A DNA stretch of 10,546 nt from Spirochaeta sp. (GCA_030592625.1 JAUVIY010000066.1:1-10546); one strand, 5' to 3'; positions 1 through 6,943 are shown, counted from the first letter of the stretch. Notes: generated by a model not told the origin, from the letters alone. Made by a program: numbers and translations.

Positions 1-1094
1 ACTAAATTGCCCAGGGGAGCTTCTCCCTTCCTGATATTCTCGTTATCGAAGAAATCGCCGGCGTCGCCGATAACTTCGGAGAGTTTAGCTTCCACCTGAT
101 CGTAGTAGGGGGTGAGGGCTGCCAGCAGATAGGGATCTTCAGGAATTTCTTTGTCGACGTAGGTGTAGAAGGTGTTGCCGTCGGCGTCTTTCTCACGGTT
201 CTTCAGATTGACCGGGATGGCTTCCCAATCGAAATCGGTGACGTCGCCGCCGGTGACGGTGATGACGGCTTTGCCCACCCACATGCCCCATTGCCAGGCC
301 TGGACGATGGGTGTGCCGTTTTCCCAGACCGGTTCATCAAGTTTCGAATGACTGTGGCCGTCGATGATGAGGTCGATACCATCGACATTCGCGGCCACTC
401 TGCGGGATCCCAGGGTATTGTTGTCGTAGAGCCCCATGTGGACCAGGGCGATGATGATGTCCACCTGAGGTTTGAGTTCGGCAACCATGCGTCGTGCCAC
501 GGTGACTTCATCATCAAAAAACAGATTACCGGTGATGGTGGGCGTAGTGACCATGGGGGTTTCGGCGGTGGTGAGGCCGAAGATTCCCACCCGGAAGCCG
601 TTATAAGTCTTGATTATGTATGGTGCTTCAGCCACCAGAGAGCCGTCGGGATATCGGACGTTGGCCGACAGGAAAGGGAAACTGGCCATCTGTATCTGGT
701 CTTCCAGAGTGGCCAGGGGTTTGTCGAACTCATGGTTGCCCAGTGTCATGGCGTCATAACCGATGTAGTTGTAACCGATGATGTCCGGTGCCGTTTCGAA
801 GAAATTCGACTCCGGCCGACCGGTATTGATATCTCCGGCATCCAGGATGAGCACATTGTCGTACTCGTCCCTGATGTCCTGAGCGAAAGTGGCGATGGCC
901 GGCAGCCCCCCGACATCCGGTGCCGGATAGTTGTAGAACTTCAGCGGATGACCGTGAAGGTCGTTGGTGTGTAATACTACCAGTTCACCGGATCCATTCA
1001 GCGGACCCTCGACAACCCCGTTCGCCATGAGGGCGAAGGGGAGGGCGGCCAGGAGCAGTACGGCCGCGACGAAACGAATAATACGTTTGTTCAT
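1..1094 (-). CDS. 5'-nucleotidase / UshA-family metallophosphoesterase, exported (C-terminus outside window)
   Basis: The frame read leftward from the ATG at 1094-1092 is open for 364 codons to the window edge, so the gene is partial. Seen: a basic start MNKR, a hydrophobic stretch to about residue 23 and a likely signal peptidase site after ALMA. Then come the dinuclear-metal motifs of the calcineurin-like fold in order: HTNDLHGH (42-49), DAGD (85-88), GNHEF (119-123), H219 in LVHMG and GHSHS (246-250). This is the UshA/5'-nucleotidase catalytic domain. Family knowledge: such enzymes are exported and remove phosphate from nucleotides or UDP-sugars to salvage nucleosides and phosphate. The C-terminal substrate-binding domain would start near residue 330 and is mostly missing. 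GGAGG lies just upstream of the ATG (CCTCC on the plus strand near 1101), supporting this start. The exact substrate cannot be told. Long open frames on the opposite strand here are shadows. Confidence 0.93.
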   Translation of the reverse strand, partial: MNKRIIRFVAAVLLLAALPFALMANGVVEGPLNGSGELVVLHTNDLHGHPLKFYNYPAPDVGGLPAIATFAQDIRDEYDNVLILDAGDINTGRPESNFFETAPDIIGYNYIGYDAMTLGNHEFDKPLATLEDQIQMASFPFLSANVRYPDGSLVAEAPYIIKTYNGFRVGIFGLTTAETPMVTTPTITGNLFFDDEVTVARRMVAELKPQVDIIIALVHMGLYDNNTLGSRRVAANVDGIDLIIDGHSHSKLDEPVWENGTPIVQAWQWGMWVGKAVITVTGGDVTDFDWEAIPVNLKNREKDADGNTFYTYVDKEIPEDPYLLAALTPYYDQVEAKLSEVIGDAGDFFDNENIRKGEAPLGNL

Positions 1095-1345
1095 AGATTT
1101 CCTCCAGGAAAATAAGGAACTAATTCTAATGCTTCCGGGAGCGGAAAAGAACGATTGTATCGCAATATATCCGAGGATTTGTAAAAGTTTGCTTAATGAA
1201 GCCTCTGAGGGATATGGCACTGACATGAAGGTAACGGGAGTTACCCGGCCCGGCTCCTGAATGCCGTGAATGCACTCCGGGGTTGAATAAGTAAACGGGC
1301 ACGACTCTTGCATCAGTAAGAAGTACACTGACCATGGAGGACCAC
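1095..1345. other. Divergent intergenic region with a short inverted repeat
   Basis: This 251-base gap separates the divergent nucleotidase and PrsW genes and must hold both promoters. I found no convincing -35/-10 pair for either. The one clear structure is GGTAAC-GGGA-GTTACC at 1230-1245, a perfect 6-bp inverted repeat with a 4-base spacer, which could be an operator half-site pair or a small hairpin. TGAATGC occurs twice at 1258-1264 and 1267-1273. Open frames crossing this gap look non-coding: no ribosome site and no recognisable protein. Confidence 0.4.
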
Positions 1346-2458
1346 ATGTCCGCCGGATTTTACCGGATTTTCTGGATCATTTCTCTGCTCATTTCCATCT
1401 CCGGGGCCTGGCTCTGGCTGAAAATCGTCACCCGGGCGGATCCGAGATGGCGGGATAAGGGGCACCGCTGGTATCTCTATGTATTAGCAGGAGTAGTGTC
1501 CCTGTATCTGTCAAGGATATTCTATCTTTTTGGTTTTCTGATCACCGGTGGCGGATTCTATTCGGCCTATGCCGCTGCCGATGATTTCTGGTTCTACCTG
1601 CTTATCAACGGACCGGCGGAGGAATGGGGAAAGTTCCTTGTTTTCTGGATACTGGCAAAAGGGTTCGGCCGGGTGAAGGAACCCCGGGACGGTATCATCG
1701 TTGCGATGATGGTGGCCCTGGGATTCAGTCTTTGGGAGAATGTCAATTACCTCCTTATCTACGGTATCGATGTGATTCCCACCCGGCTCATCTGGGCATC
1801 CTCCGGACATATGGCCTATGCGGCGGTGTGGGGGTACTTCGCAGGACAGGCCATCCTCGAACCTCCCGAAGGAAGCGTGCTGATGCGATACCGTTATGTC
1901 CTGATGGCGGTGTTCGTAGTTTCAATTGTTCACGGTCTGTTCAATTTCCTTTCCGGCTGGGTCGGTACAGGCGCTGCCCTGGCGCTGGATCTGCTGATGT
2001 ATGGTACAACCCTGTTGATGTTGGTTCAGGTATGTAAAGTGCCCAGCGCATACCAGGCTTTTCCCTATGAAAAATCGGCGGCAGCGGTGAAAGCCATCCG
2101 TTCGGCTTTAATCAGGGATCCGGAAAACATCCTGCTCCATAAGCGGCTTGGATTCTCCGAGTTGTTCATAGGCAGGGAAGAAGCTGCACTGGCCAGTTGG
2201 GACAAAATCGCCTTTACCGACAGAGGACCCTACCTGAACGCCTGGGTGGGAATCCTGGAAGCTCGACGAGGCCGGGGGAGGGTAGGCCGACGTTCTGAAG
2301 GCGGGCTTGAGAAACTTCTCGCATCCATGCCGTCGGACAGCCGAACCACGTTGAAGCGCCGACTCCGGTTTTTTCTGAAAGACCAGGGTTCGGAATGGAT
2401 CCGTCGGATCGAAGATTGGGAGCGCCAGGCTGAGACCCGCCGGGGGTATACATGTTAG
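1346..2458 (+). CDS. PrsW-family intramembrane protease with C-terminal helical-repeat tail
   Basis: A 370-residue membrane protein with about seven hydrophobic segments in its first 230 residues. The PrsW signature is visible: GPAEEWGK with E92, E93 and K96; GFSLWEN with E131 and N132; H155 in SSGHMAY; and HGLFNF with H196 and N200, all within predicted membrane helices. Family knowledge: PrsW of Bacillus cuts the anti-sigma factor RsiW in the membrane; relatives occur widely with unknown substrates. Residues ~245-370 are soluble and helical. The part around LIRDPENILLHKRLGFSEL...EEAALASWDKI resembles a TPR-like repeat and could bind a partner. I chose the ATG at 1346 over 1334 because GGAGG (1336-1340) sits 5 bases before it and lies inside the longer version. 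No sigma or anti-sigma gene is adjacent, so the substrate is unknown. Repeat copy A begins 3 bases after the stop. Confidence 0.87.
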   Translation: MSAGFYRIFWIISLLISISGAWLWLKIVTRADPRWRDKGHRWYLYVLAGVVSLYLSRIFYLFGFLITGGGFYSAYAAADDFWFYLLINGPAEEWGKFLVFWILAKGFGRVKEPRDGIIVAMMVALGFSLWENVNYLLIYGIDVIPTRLIWASSGHMAYAAVWGYFAGQAILEPPEGSVLMRYRYVLMAVFVVSIVHGLFNFLSGWVGTGAALALDLLMYGTTLLMLVQVCKVPSAYQAFPYEKSAAAVKAIRSALIRDPENILLHKRLGFSELFIGREEAALASWDKIAFTDRGPYLNAWVGILEARRGRGRVGRRSEGGLEKLLASMPSDSRTTLKRRLRFFLKDQGSEWIRRIEDWERQAETRRGYTC

Positions 2459-2460
2459 TG

Positions 2461-2637
2461 TGGTGTCCCGTAAATACGTTTACGAACTTACAATTGAATA
2501 CCATGAGCGTAGCTACCCTGAATCGTTGCGACAAGCACCCCCCGTTCCGACGAACTTCGGGGCACTGGTCTCCACGACTCCGGGTAACTCCACCTTATTA
2601 CCTCTTTATATCTTGTTGTCAAATTTCCGGGACACTA
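2461..2637 (-). repeat. Fold-back repeat, copy A (177 bp, TIR-bounded)
   Basis: The outer 18 bases, GTGTGGTGTCCCGTAAAT (2458-2475), match the reverse complement of 2623-2640, GTGTAGTGTCCCGGAAAT, at 16 of 18 positions. An inner arm, CTACCCTGAATCG (2513-2525), pairs with 2575-2587. The centre is CCCC-GTTC-CGAC-GAAC-TTC-GGGG (2540-2562). Most of the element can thus fold as one long imperfect hairpin. Read on the minus strand it aligns along its length with copy B (6670-6847), sharing TCGTGGAGAC, GGAACG and GCAACGA. It has no coding capacity and fills most of the 188 bases between two convergent genes, so it could also serve as a two-way transcription barrier, though no T-tract follows the hairpin. 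No clear target-site duplication is visible. Confidence 0.8.
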
Positions 2638-2646
2638 CACGAGTTT

Positions 2647-4083
2647 TCAGGCCACCGAACTCCGATCTTTTACTTCTGATGTATCAGCTGTCGTTGTTGC
2701 CTTTTTCAGTACTCCCCGGTAAGGCATGAGCATGAAATCCTTCATGTTGACCACCATCTTACGATTGATCGGCGGGAAAGACGTTATCAATCCGATAAGC
2801 CTGAACATCATCAGACGCAGCGGTTTCTTGTGGGGCAGGGTTTTATAGATGCCGTTTTTCCGATAGTACTTGTGGTCCCCTCGGAACACGATGCTCAGGC
2901 GGGTGTAGATGTCGTCCCTGAATATTTTGATACCTCCGACGCCGAGGAAGGTGGCCGGGCGGAGGTAGTCTTTCTTCAGGGCCAGGGCGATCCGGCGGGT
3001 CAGGGAATCGGTAGCCGCATCGACTTCTGATGCGTTCCCGCTCATCGTGGTGACGATACCGTTCAGACTGCCCCCCTGCCATTCGACGAAACCGGTAAGT
3101 CCATCCCTGAGGGCGGGATTGGAGGTGATATCCCCATCCAGGAGTACCGCGACCTGTTTGCCGTTCAAGAACGGCTGGTGGGTGTGGAAAAATCCCCGAT
3201 CGATGAAAGATTTCATCAGCGACGAATACCACCGTCTCTTTATCGTGGCCGCTATGACGAAAACATCCGCTGGATGAATTTTCTCGATATAGGTATTTAT
3301 CACATCGTCGGTATTCCCATAGCGGCAGACATTCTTCGGGCCGCAATGCAGGCAGCCCATACAACCCCCTGCAATCCTGAGTTTCCGGAGGTCAACAATC
3401 TCCACATCATCCTCGAAGGTGGAACTGAAGCGATTAATCAAGGTGGCCAGGCGGCCGTCGGTGGAATCGGTGACAATGGTGATCCGCTTTCCCGTCCTGA
3501 GGGGCTCAGGGTTCATGGTTGCTGACCCGGGATTCGGTGCCGGTTCATCAGTTGCGGTTCCCCGGGGGGGAAATATACGGACCACCGGAGCGCCGTTCCC
3601 GATGGCGTCCATAAATGTGTCAAAGAATCCCTCGAGAGCCCTTCGTCCCGCCGGCTTCATCAGATCGTTCATATTGGCCGAGTGGCTGTCGACGAAAGCC
3701 ATCCCCAGATCCTCACTGACGGCCCTGATGAAATCGTGGGCTGTGTTGTCGAAAAAATGTATGGAAGTGGACAGGGCCGCGGCAGGTTTTCCGGCAAAGG
3801 CCCCTCCGGCCTCTCTCTCATCGATCAGTTCGATGAACCTGTGGTATTGGCTGCAGACCGAATGAACGTAGAGCGGGAATGCCCAGAGCACCCCGTCGGC
3901 CTGACTGACGGCTTTGATGATGTCATCGAATACTTCAGGACTTTGCTCAAGACGCCGTATCCTGAAAGCCGGTTGTTTCACATCGAAGCTGACCTCGGGA
4001 AACTTGAGTTTCAGATACTCCACATACTGCATGGTGACGCTCTTTTCACCCTTGGGGCTTCCCCCCAATACGATCATTTTCAT
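2647..4083 (-). CDS. Tandem flavodoxin-fold NAD(P)H/FMN reductase-like protein with a Cys cluster
   Basis: 478 residues with two flavodoxin-like domains. The first (about 1-165) begins MKMIVLGGSPKGEKS, a beta strand plus phosphate-binding loop typical of FMN reductases, and has ADGVLWAFPLYV (62-73). A proline-rich linker (about 172-195) leads to the second domain (about 198-375), ITIVTDSTDGR onward, which carries CMGCLHCGPKNVC (C241, C244, C247, C253) followed by DD. This resembles the cysteine motif of iron-sulfur flavoproteins and related NADPH-dependent FMN reductases. A basic tail of about 100 residues follows, unassigned. Expected role: cytoplasmic FMN-dependent electron transfer to a quinone, nitro compound or metal; substrate unknown. 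The ATG at 4083 overlaps the stop of the PadR gene (ATGA) and has GGAGGAGAAGGA before it, so the pair is translationally coupled. Only the second domain keeps the Cys motif, so the first may have another role. Confidence 0.82.
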   Translation of the reverse strand: MKMIVLGGSPKGEKSVTMQYVEYLKLKFPEVSFDVKQPAFRIRRLEQSPEVFDDIIKAVSQADGVLWAFPLYVHSVCSQYHRFIELIDEREAGGAFAGKPAAALSTSIHFFDNTAHDFIRAVSEDLGMAFVDSHSANMNDLMKPAGRRALEGFFDTFMDAIGNGAPVVRIFPPRGTATDEPAPNPGSATMNPEPLRTGKRITIVTDSTDGRLATLINRFSSTFEDDVEIVDLRKLRIAGGCMGCLHCGPKNVCRYGNTDDVINTYIEKIHPADVFVIAATIKRRWYSSLMKSFIDRGFFHTHQPFLNGKQVAVLLDGDITSNPALRDGLTGFVEWQGGSLNGIVTTMSGNASEVDAATDSLTRRIALALKKDYLRPATFLGVGGIKIFRDDIYTRLSIVFRGDHKYYRKNGIYKTLPHKKPLRLMMFRLIGLITSFPPINRKMVVNMKDFMLMPYRGVLKKATTTADTSEVKDRSSVA

Positions 4084-4664
4084 CTTTCCTTCTCCTCCAA
4101 AGCTTTTATTGTCTCGGCGCACCAGTCTCTGATTCCTGAGTAATGGTGCAGACCGAAATCTACTGTGTGTCGCCAGTACGGCGTGCCCTCTTCCAGAACA
4201 GGTCGGGCTTCCTCGGGTACCTCGTTGATTTCATCGCAGGAATCCAGATGATCCCGGATACCTTCCAGTTCATCGATAATGGTTCTGCAGCGCTCATCTT
4301 CAGCCCGAATTTTGGCACTGATGAGTTCCGGATTCGCCCATTGGCCGAAGAACACCTGCAGAAGGAGTTCTTCCCGGAGAATGGCGGGTTCCGGCGGGCG
4401 GGTCAGCCATCGGGAGAATGCCGATCGGCCTTCTTCGGTGATGGTGTAGACCTTGCGAGTCGGGGTGCCGTCCTGTTCTTCCCGGGTCATGGTTACCAGG
4501 CTCTCGGCTTCCATTTTCTTCAGCACGGGGTAGATATTCCCGTAATTCTCGTTCCAGAAATGACCGATGCTGTGGTCGCTCATCTTCTTCATGTCGTAGC
4601 CGCTCATGGGTTTGTAGGTGAGCATCCCCAGCAGGGCGTAACGGGTTTTATTTTCCCGGGGCAT
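4080..4664 (-). CDS. PadR-family transcriptional repressor
   Basis: 194 residues. The N-terminal winged helix reads YALLGMLTYKPMSGYDMKK, then the signature NIYPVLKKMEAESLV (43-57) and the wing RKVYTITEEGR (70-80), all typical of PadR. The second half (about 95-190) is helical, as in PadR proteins with the longer Vir-type dimerisation domain. Family knowledge: these are ligand-responsive dimeric repressors that often control an adjacent efflux or detoxification gene as well as themselves. Start at 4664 is preferred over the ATG at 4676, because GGAGG lies 5 bases upstream of 4664 and inside the longer version. The stop overlaps the flavoprotein start. A perfect palindrome and a strong promoter lie just upstream, so autoregulation of the whole operon is likely. 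The ligand is unknown; a phenolic, quinone or drug would fit the reductase partner. Confidence 0.93.
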   Translation of the reverse strand: MPRENKTRYALLGMLTYKPMSGYDMKKMSDHSIGHFWNENYGNIYPVLKKMEAESLVTMTREEQDGTPTRKVYTITEEGRSAFSRWLTRPPEPAILREELLLQVFFGQWANPELISAKIRAEDERCRTIIDELEGIRDHLDSCDEINEVPEEARPVLEEGTPYWRHTVDFGLHHYSGIRDWCAETIKALEEKER

Positions 4665-4675
4665 GGTGTCCTCCA

Positions 4676-4689
4676 TTGATATATATCAA
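4676..4689. promoter_or_regulatory. Candidate PadR operator, perfect 14-bp palindrome
   Basis: TTGATATATATCAA is a perfect palindrome placed 12-25 bases upstream of the PadR start, just behind its ribosome site and downstream of the predicted transcription start. A second, overlapping symmetry, TATATC-AAACA-GATATA, spans 4682-4698. PadR dimers usually bind AT-rich palindromes near their own promoter. The symmetry is seen; binding is inferred. Confidence 0.6.
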
Positions 4690-4705
4690 ACAGATATATA
4701 AATAG

Positions 4706-4734
4706 AATATATAACCAAGGGATCAATTTGTCAA
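4706..4734 (-). promoter_or_regulatory. Sigma70-type promoter of the padR-flavoprotein operon
   Basis: On the minus strand the -35 is TTGACA (4734-4729, perfect consensus), then a 17-base spacer and -10 TATATT (4711-4706, 5 of 6). The predicted transcript start is near 4698, giving a leader of about 35 bases with the palindrome inside it. This is the best promoter in the window, and such a strong promoter usually needs a repressor. Confidence 0.72.
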
Positions 4735-4769
4735 CCTTCAATTTCGATTACAGCAAAATCCCATCACGA

Positions 4770-4798
4770 TTGACTTTATACTCACATTGCCGTATGTT
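4770..4798 (+). promoter_or_regulatory. Possible sigma70 promoter of the DEAD-box helicase gene
   Basis: TTGACT (4770-4775), a 17-base spacer and TATGTT (4793-4798) point toward the helicase, with a predicted start near 4805 and a leader of about 67 bases. The -10 has only 4 of 6 consensus bases, so this is tentative. Confidence 0.4.
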
Positions 4799-4871
4799 CG
4801 CCCCATCAATCGGGATTCCCACATAACCAAACCAACCGCCGATCAGGAATCCCAAGGTGAGGACAATTTTA

Positions 4872-6629
4872 ATGACTTTTGACGAACTGGGCCTTATCCC
4901 GGCCCTGCTTGAATCTATTCATGCGCGCGGATTTGAAACTCCTACGCCGATCCAGGCAGAAATGATCCCATTCCTCCTGAACGAGGATAAGGATGTTACC
5001 GGCCTGGCCCAGACTGGAACCGGTAAAACGGCAGCTTTCGGGCTGCCCATACTTCAGAGAATAGATACGTCCGTATCGAGAACCCAGGCCCTCATTCTGG
5101 CTCCCACAAGGGAGCTCTGCCAGCAGGTGTCCCGGGATATTACCGATTACGGCCGGACTCTGAAGGGTCTTCGGACCACAACGGTGTACGGCGGTGCGGC
5201 TTTCGGCCCCCAGATCCGCGACCTACGGGCCGGCGCCCATGTGATTACAGCTACTCCCGGGCGACTCAAGGACCTCCTGGACAAAGGCATCGCCGATCTG
5301 AGCAGCCTGCGCTTCCTGGTTCTCGATGAGGCCGATCAGATGCTTGATATGGGCTTCAAGGACGAACTGGACGCCATACTGGAATCCGCTTCCGCCGACA
5401 GGCAGACCCTGCTGTTCTCCGCCACCATGCCACCGGATGTGGCCCGCATCGCCAGGAACTACATGACGAATCCCCATGAAATCGTCGCCGGTGAGAAAAA
5501 CAAGGGCATATCCACCGTCGATCACCGTTTCTACAGGGTGCATGCCAGTGACAAGTATGCCGCTCTGCGCCGTCTCATCGATTTCCAGCCGACTATCTAC
5601 GGTATTGTTTTCTGCCGAACCCGGGACAGCGTCAAGGACATCGCCTCCAGGCTGGGCCGTGACGGTTATGCCGCCGATGCCCTCCATGGAGAACTCTCCC
5701 AGGTGCAGCGGGACTCGGTGATGAGTCGATTCCGCCAGGGCAACCCTTCCCTTCTCATAGCAACCGACGTTGCCGCTCGCGGTCTGGATGTGGATAACCT
5801 CACTCATGTCATCCATTTCGACCTTCCTGACGAGGCTGACGTATATAACCATCGCAGCGGACGAACCGGGCGAGCGGGGAAATCCGGCTCATCCCTGGCC
5901 CTTGTGCATATGAGAGAAGGCCACCGCATCCGGCGGATCGAGAAAGTCCTGGGCCGCCGTATCGAAGAGTCCAAAATCCCCGGCGGCGGGCAAATCTGCG
6001 AAACGCGTCTGATGAACCTTATCGATCGGGTCACCGAAGTCGAAGTGAATGATGAAGCCATCGCCCCATATCTGGATGACGTCAGAGAGAAACTCGATGG
6101 CATGGACCGTGAAACCCTGCTTCGCAGGTTCGTTTCGGTGGAGTTCAACCGATTCCTGAAAGAGTACGGCAGCGCCCCGGATTTGAATCCCCCTCCGGCA
6201 CCCAAACGTACCCGTCGGGACTCCGAATATTTCGGCGGCCGGGATGGCGGTGGGAGCTTCCAACGCGGCGGCCGGTCTTCAGGCGGCATGGTCCGCCTTC
6301 GCATTAATCTTGGACGTCGTCAGGCCGTGCTCCCGCCTCAGATTATAGGGCTTATAAATCAGGCGACCCGTACGAGGAATATTCGCCTGGGCCGCATTGA
6401 CATCAATACCGATTGGTCCGATATCCAGGTGGAAGACTCCATGGCCGATCGTGTGGAGCAATCACTCAGGAGATATGACTATAAGGGAATGAAAATCCGT
6501 GTAGAGCGTGGAGCCGATGGCCGGGGCGGCTACTCCCACAAAGGCCGCCGCAGTTCCGGTCGGAACGACAAGTATAACAAGTTCGGCAAACCCGGGCAGA
6601 CCCGCCAGGGCAAGAAGCGGAAGGGATAG
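4872..6629 (+). CDS. DEAD-box ATP-dependent RNA helicase (DeaD/CsdA-DbpA type)
   Basis: 585 residues with all core motifs: Q motif GFETPTPIQ (20-28), I AQTGTGKT (46-53), Ia PTREL (78-82), Ib TPGR (128-131), II DEAD (152-155), III SAT (183-185), IV IVFCRTR (245-251), V ATDVAARGLDV (297-307) and VI HRSGRTGRAG (327-336). Residues 474-547, VRLRINLGRR onward to GMKIRVERG, match the DbpA-type RNA-binding domain, and a basic Gly/Arg/Lys tail follows. Role by family: ATP-driven unwinding of RNA in ribosome assembly and RNA decay, often cold-induced. The start at 4872 is chosen because the Q-motif phenylalanine follows at once (MTFDELGL) and GAGG lies 9 bases upstream; a GTG at 4857 is in frame but lies within that ribosome site. 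The last codons overlap a degenerate tandem repeat, so the basic tail may vary between strains. It may be deaD, but the choice among paralogues is uncertain, so no symbol is given. Confidence 0.95.
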   Translation: MTFDELGLIPALLESIHARGFETPTPIQAEMIPFLLNEDKDVTGLAQTGTGKTAAFGLPILQRIDTSVSRTQALILAPTRELCQQVSRDITDYGRTLKGLRTTTVYGGAAFGPQIRDLRAGAHVITATPGRLKDLLDKGIADLSSLRFLVLDEADQMLDMGFKDELDAILESASADRQTLLFSATMPPDVARIARNYMTNPHEIVAGEKNKGISTVDHRFYRVHASDKYAALRRLIDFQPTIYGIVFCRTRDSVKDIASRLGRDGYAADALHGELSQVQRDSVMSRFRQGNPSLLIATDVAARGLDVDNLTHVIHFDLPDEADVYNHRSGRTGRAGKSGSSLALVHMREGHRIRRIEKVLGRRIEESKIPGGGQICETRLMNLIDRVTEVEVNDEAIAPYLDDVREKLDGMDRETLLRRFVSVEFNRFLKEYGSAPDLNPPPAPKRTRRDSEYFGGRDGGGSFQRGGRSSGGMVRLRINLGRRQAVLPPQIIGLINQATRTRNIRLGRIDINTDWSDIQVEDSMADRVEQSLRRYDYKGMKIRVERGADGRGGYSHKGRRSSGRNDKYNKFGKPGQTRQGKKRKG

Positions 6630-6665
6630 ACCCACAGGGATAGATCCGCCGGGAGCAGGTCCGCC
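6594..6665 (+). repeat. Degenerate 14-15-bp tandem repeats over the helicase stop codon
   Basis: Successive units are GGGCAGACCCGCC (6594), AGGGCAAGAAGCGGA (6607), AGGGATAGACCCAC (6622), AGGGATAGATCCGCC (6636) and GGGAGCAGGTCCGCC (6651). The helicase stop TAG (6627-6629) lies inside the third unit. The second unit is poorly conserved. Further units lie beyond repeat copy B at 6853-6882. Confidence 0.55.
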
Positions 6666-6669
6666 AGTA

Positions 6670-6847
6670 TGGTGTCCCGGAAATTTAGCGATAAGAAAAA
6701 AAGTTATATATAATGGAGCTGCCCAAAATCGTGGAGACAAGCCTCAAAGGCGAGTCCCGCTGGAACGAGGGGTACTTGCAGCAACGAGTCCGGACAGCTC
6801 CACTCACGGAATCCATTGTAATTCGTGAACTGATTTCCGGGATACCA
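6670..6847 (+). repeat. Fold-back repeat, copy B (178 bp, TIR-bounded)
   Basis: TIR TGGTGTCCCGGAAAT (6670-6684) matches the reverse complement of 6833-6847 at 14 of 15 positions. TGGAGCTGCCC (6714-6724) pairs with GGACAGCTCCA (6792-6802) with one mismatch. Inside, TCGT/ACGA, CAAG/CTTG, CCTC/GGGG and GTCCC/GGAAC continue the stem to a GCT loop near 6760. It has the same plan and nearly the same length as copy A (177 bp) but opposite orientation, with different bases in the stems and an identical TCGTGGAGAC (6729-6738). It starts 41 bases after the helicase stop, inside the tandem repeats. No coding capacity and no transposase nearby. Confidence 0.8.
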
Positions 6848-6852
6848 CTCGC

Positions 6853-6882
6853 AGGGGTAGACCCGCAGGGGTAATTCCCGGC
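6853..6882 (+). repeat. Continuation of the 14-15-bp tandem repeats after copy B
   Basis: Two more units, AGGGGTAGACCCGC (6853-6866) and AGGGGTAATTCCCGGC (6867-6882), match the units at 6622-6650 with mostly A/G changes. Copy B therefore appears to sit inside one array. The remaining bases up to 6943 show no further structure that I can support. Confidence 0.5.
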
Positions 6883-6943
6883 ATGCCTTCCTTTCTGTAA
6901 AAAGTTTTTCTTGACTCTCCTCCAGGGGCAGGGTTGAACCTTG

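Noticed and set aside
291..974. Long plus-strand open frame opposite the nucleotidase
   Set aside because: It is a shadow: the minus-strand frame has a full signal peptide and all metallophosphoesterase motifs, while this one resembles no protein.
1237..1248. GGAGTTACCCGG, identical to the reverse complement of 2580-2591 in repeat copy A
   Set aside because: A 12-base match is expected several times by chance in a window this long, and the sequence around it shows no TIR or core block, so I do not call a third copy.
2461..2637. Rho-independent terminator or retron RNA as the explanation of the repeat
   Set aside because: No T-tract follows the hairpin and no reverse transcriptase gene is nearby; the TIR and second copy fit a repeat element better. 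A termination effect is still possible.
5126..5136. GTGTCCCGG-like string inside the helicase gene, resembling the repeat TIR
   Set aside because: Coding sequence continues normally on both sides and nothing else of the element is present.
5223..5852. 209-codon minus-strand open frame inside the helicase gene
   Set aside because: Helicase motifs run without a break on the plus strand; the opposite frame is a composition artefact.
6594..6882. CRISPR array
   Set aside because: Units are 14-15 bp, adjoin without spacers and are degenerate; there are no cas genes.
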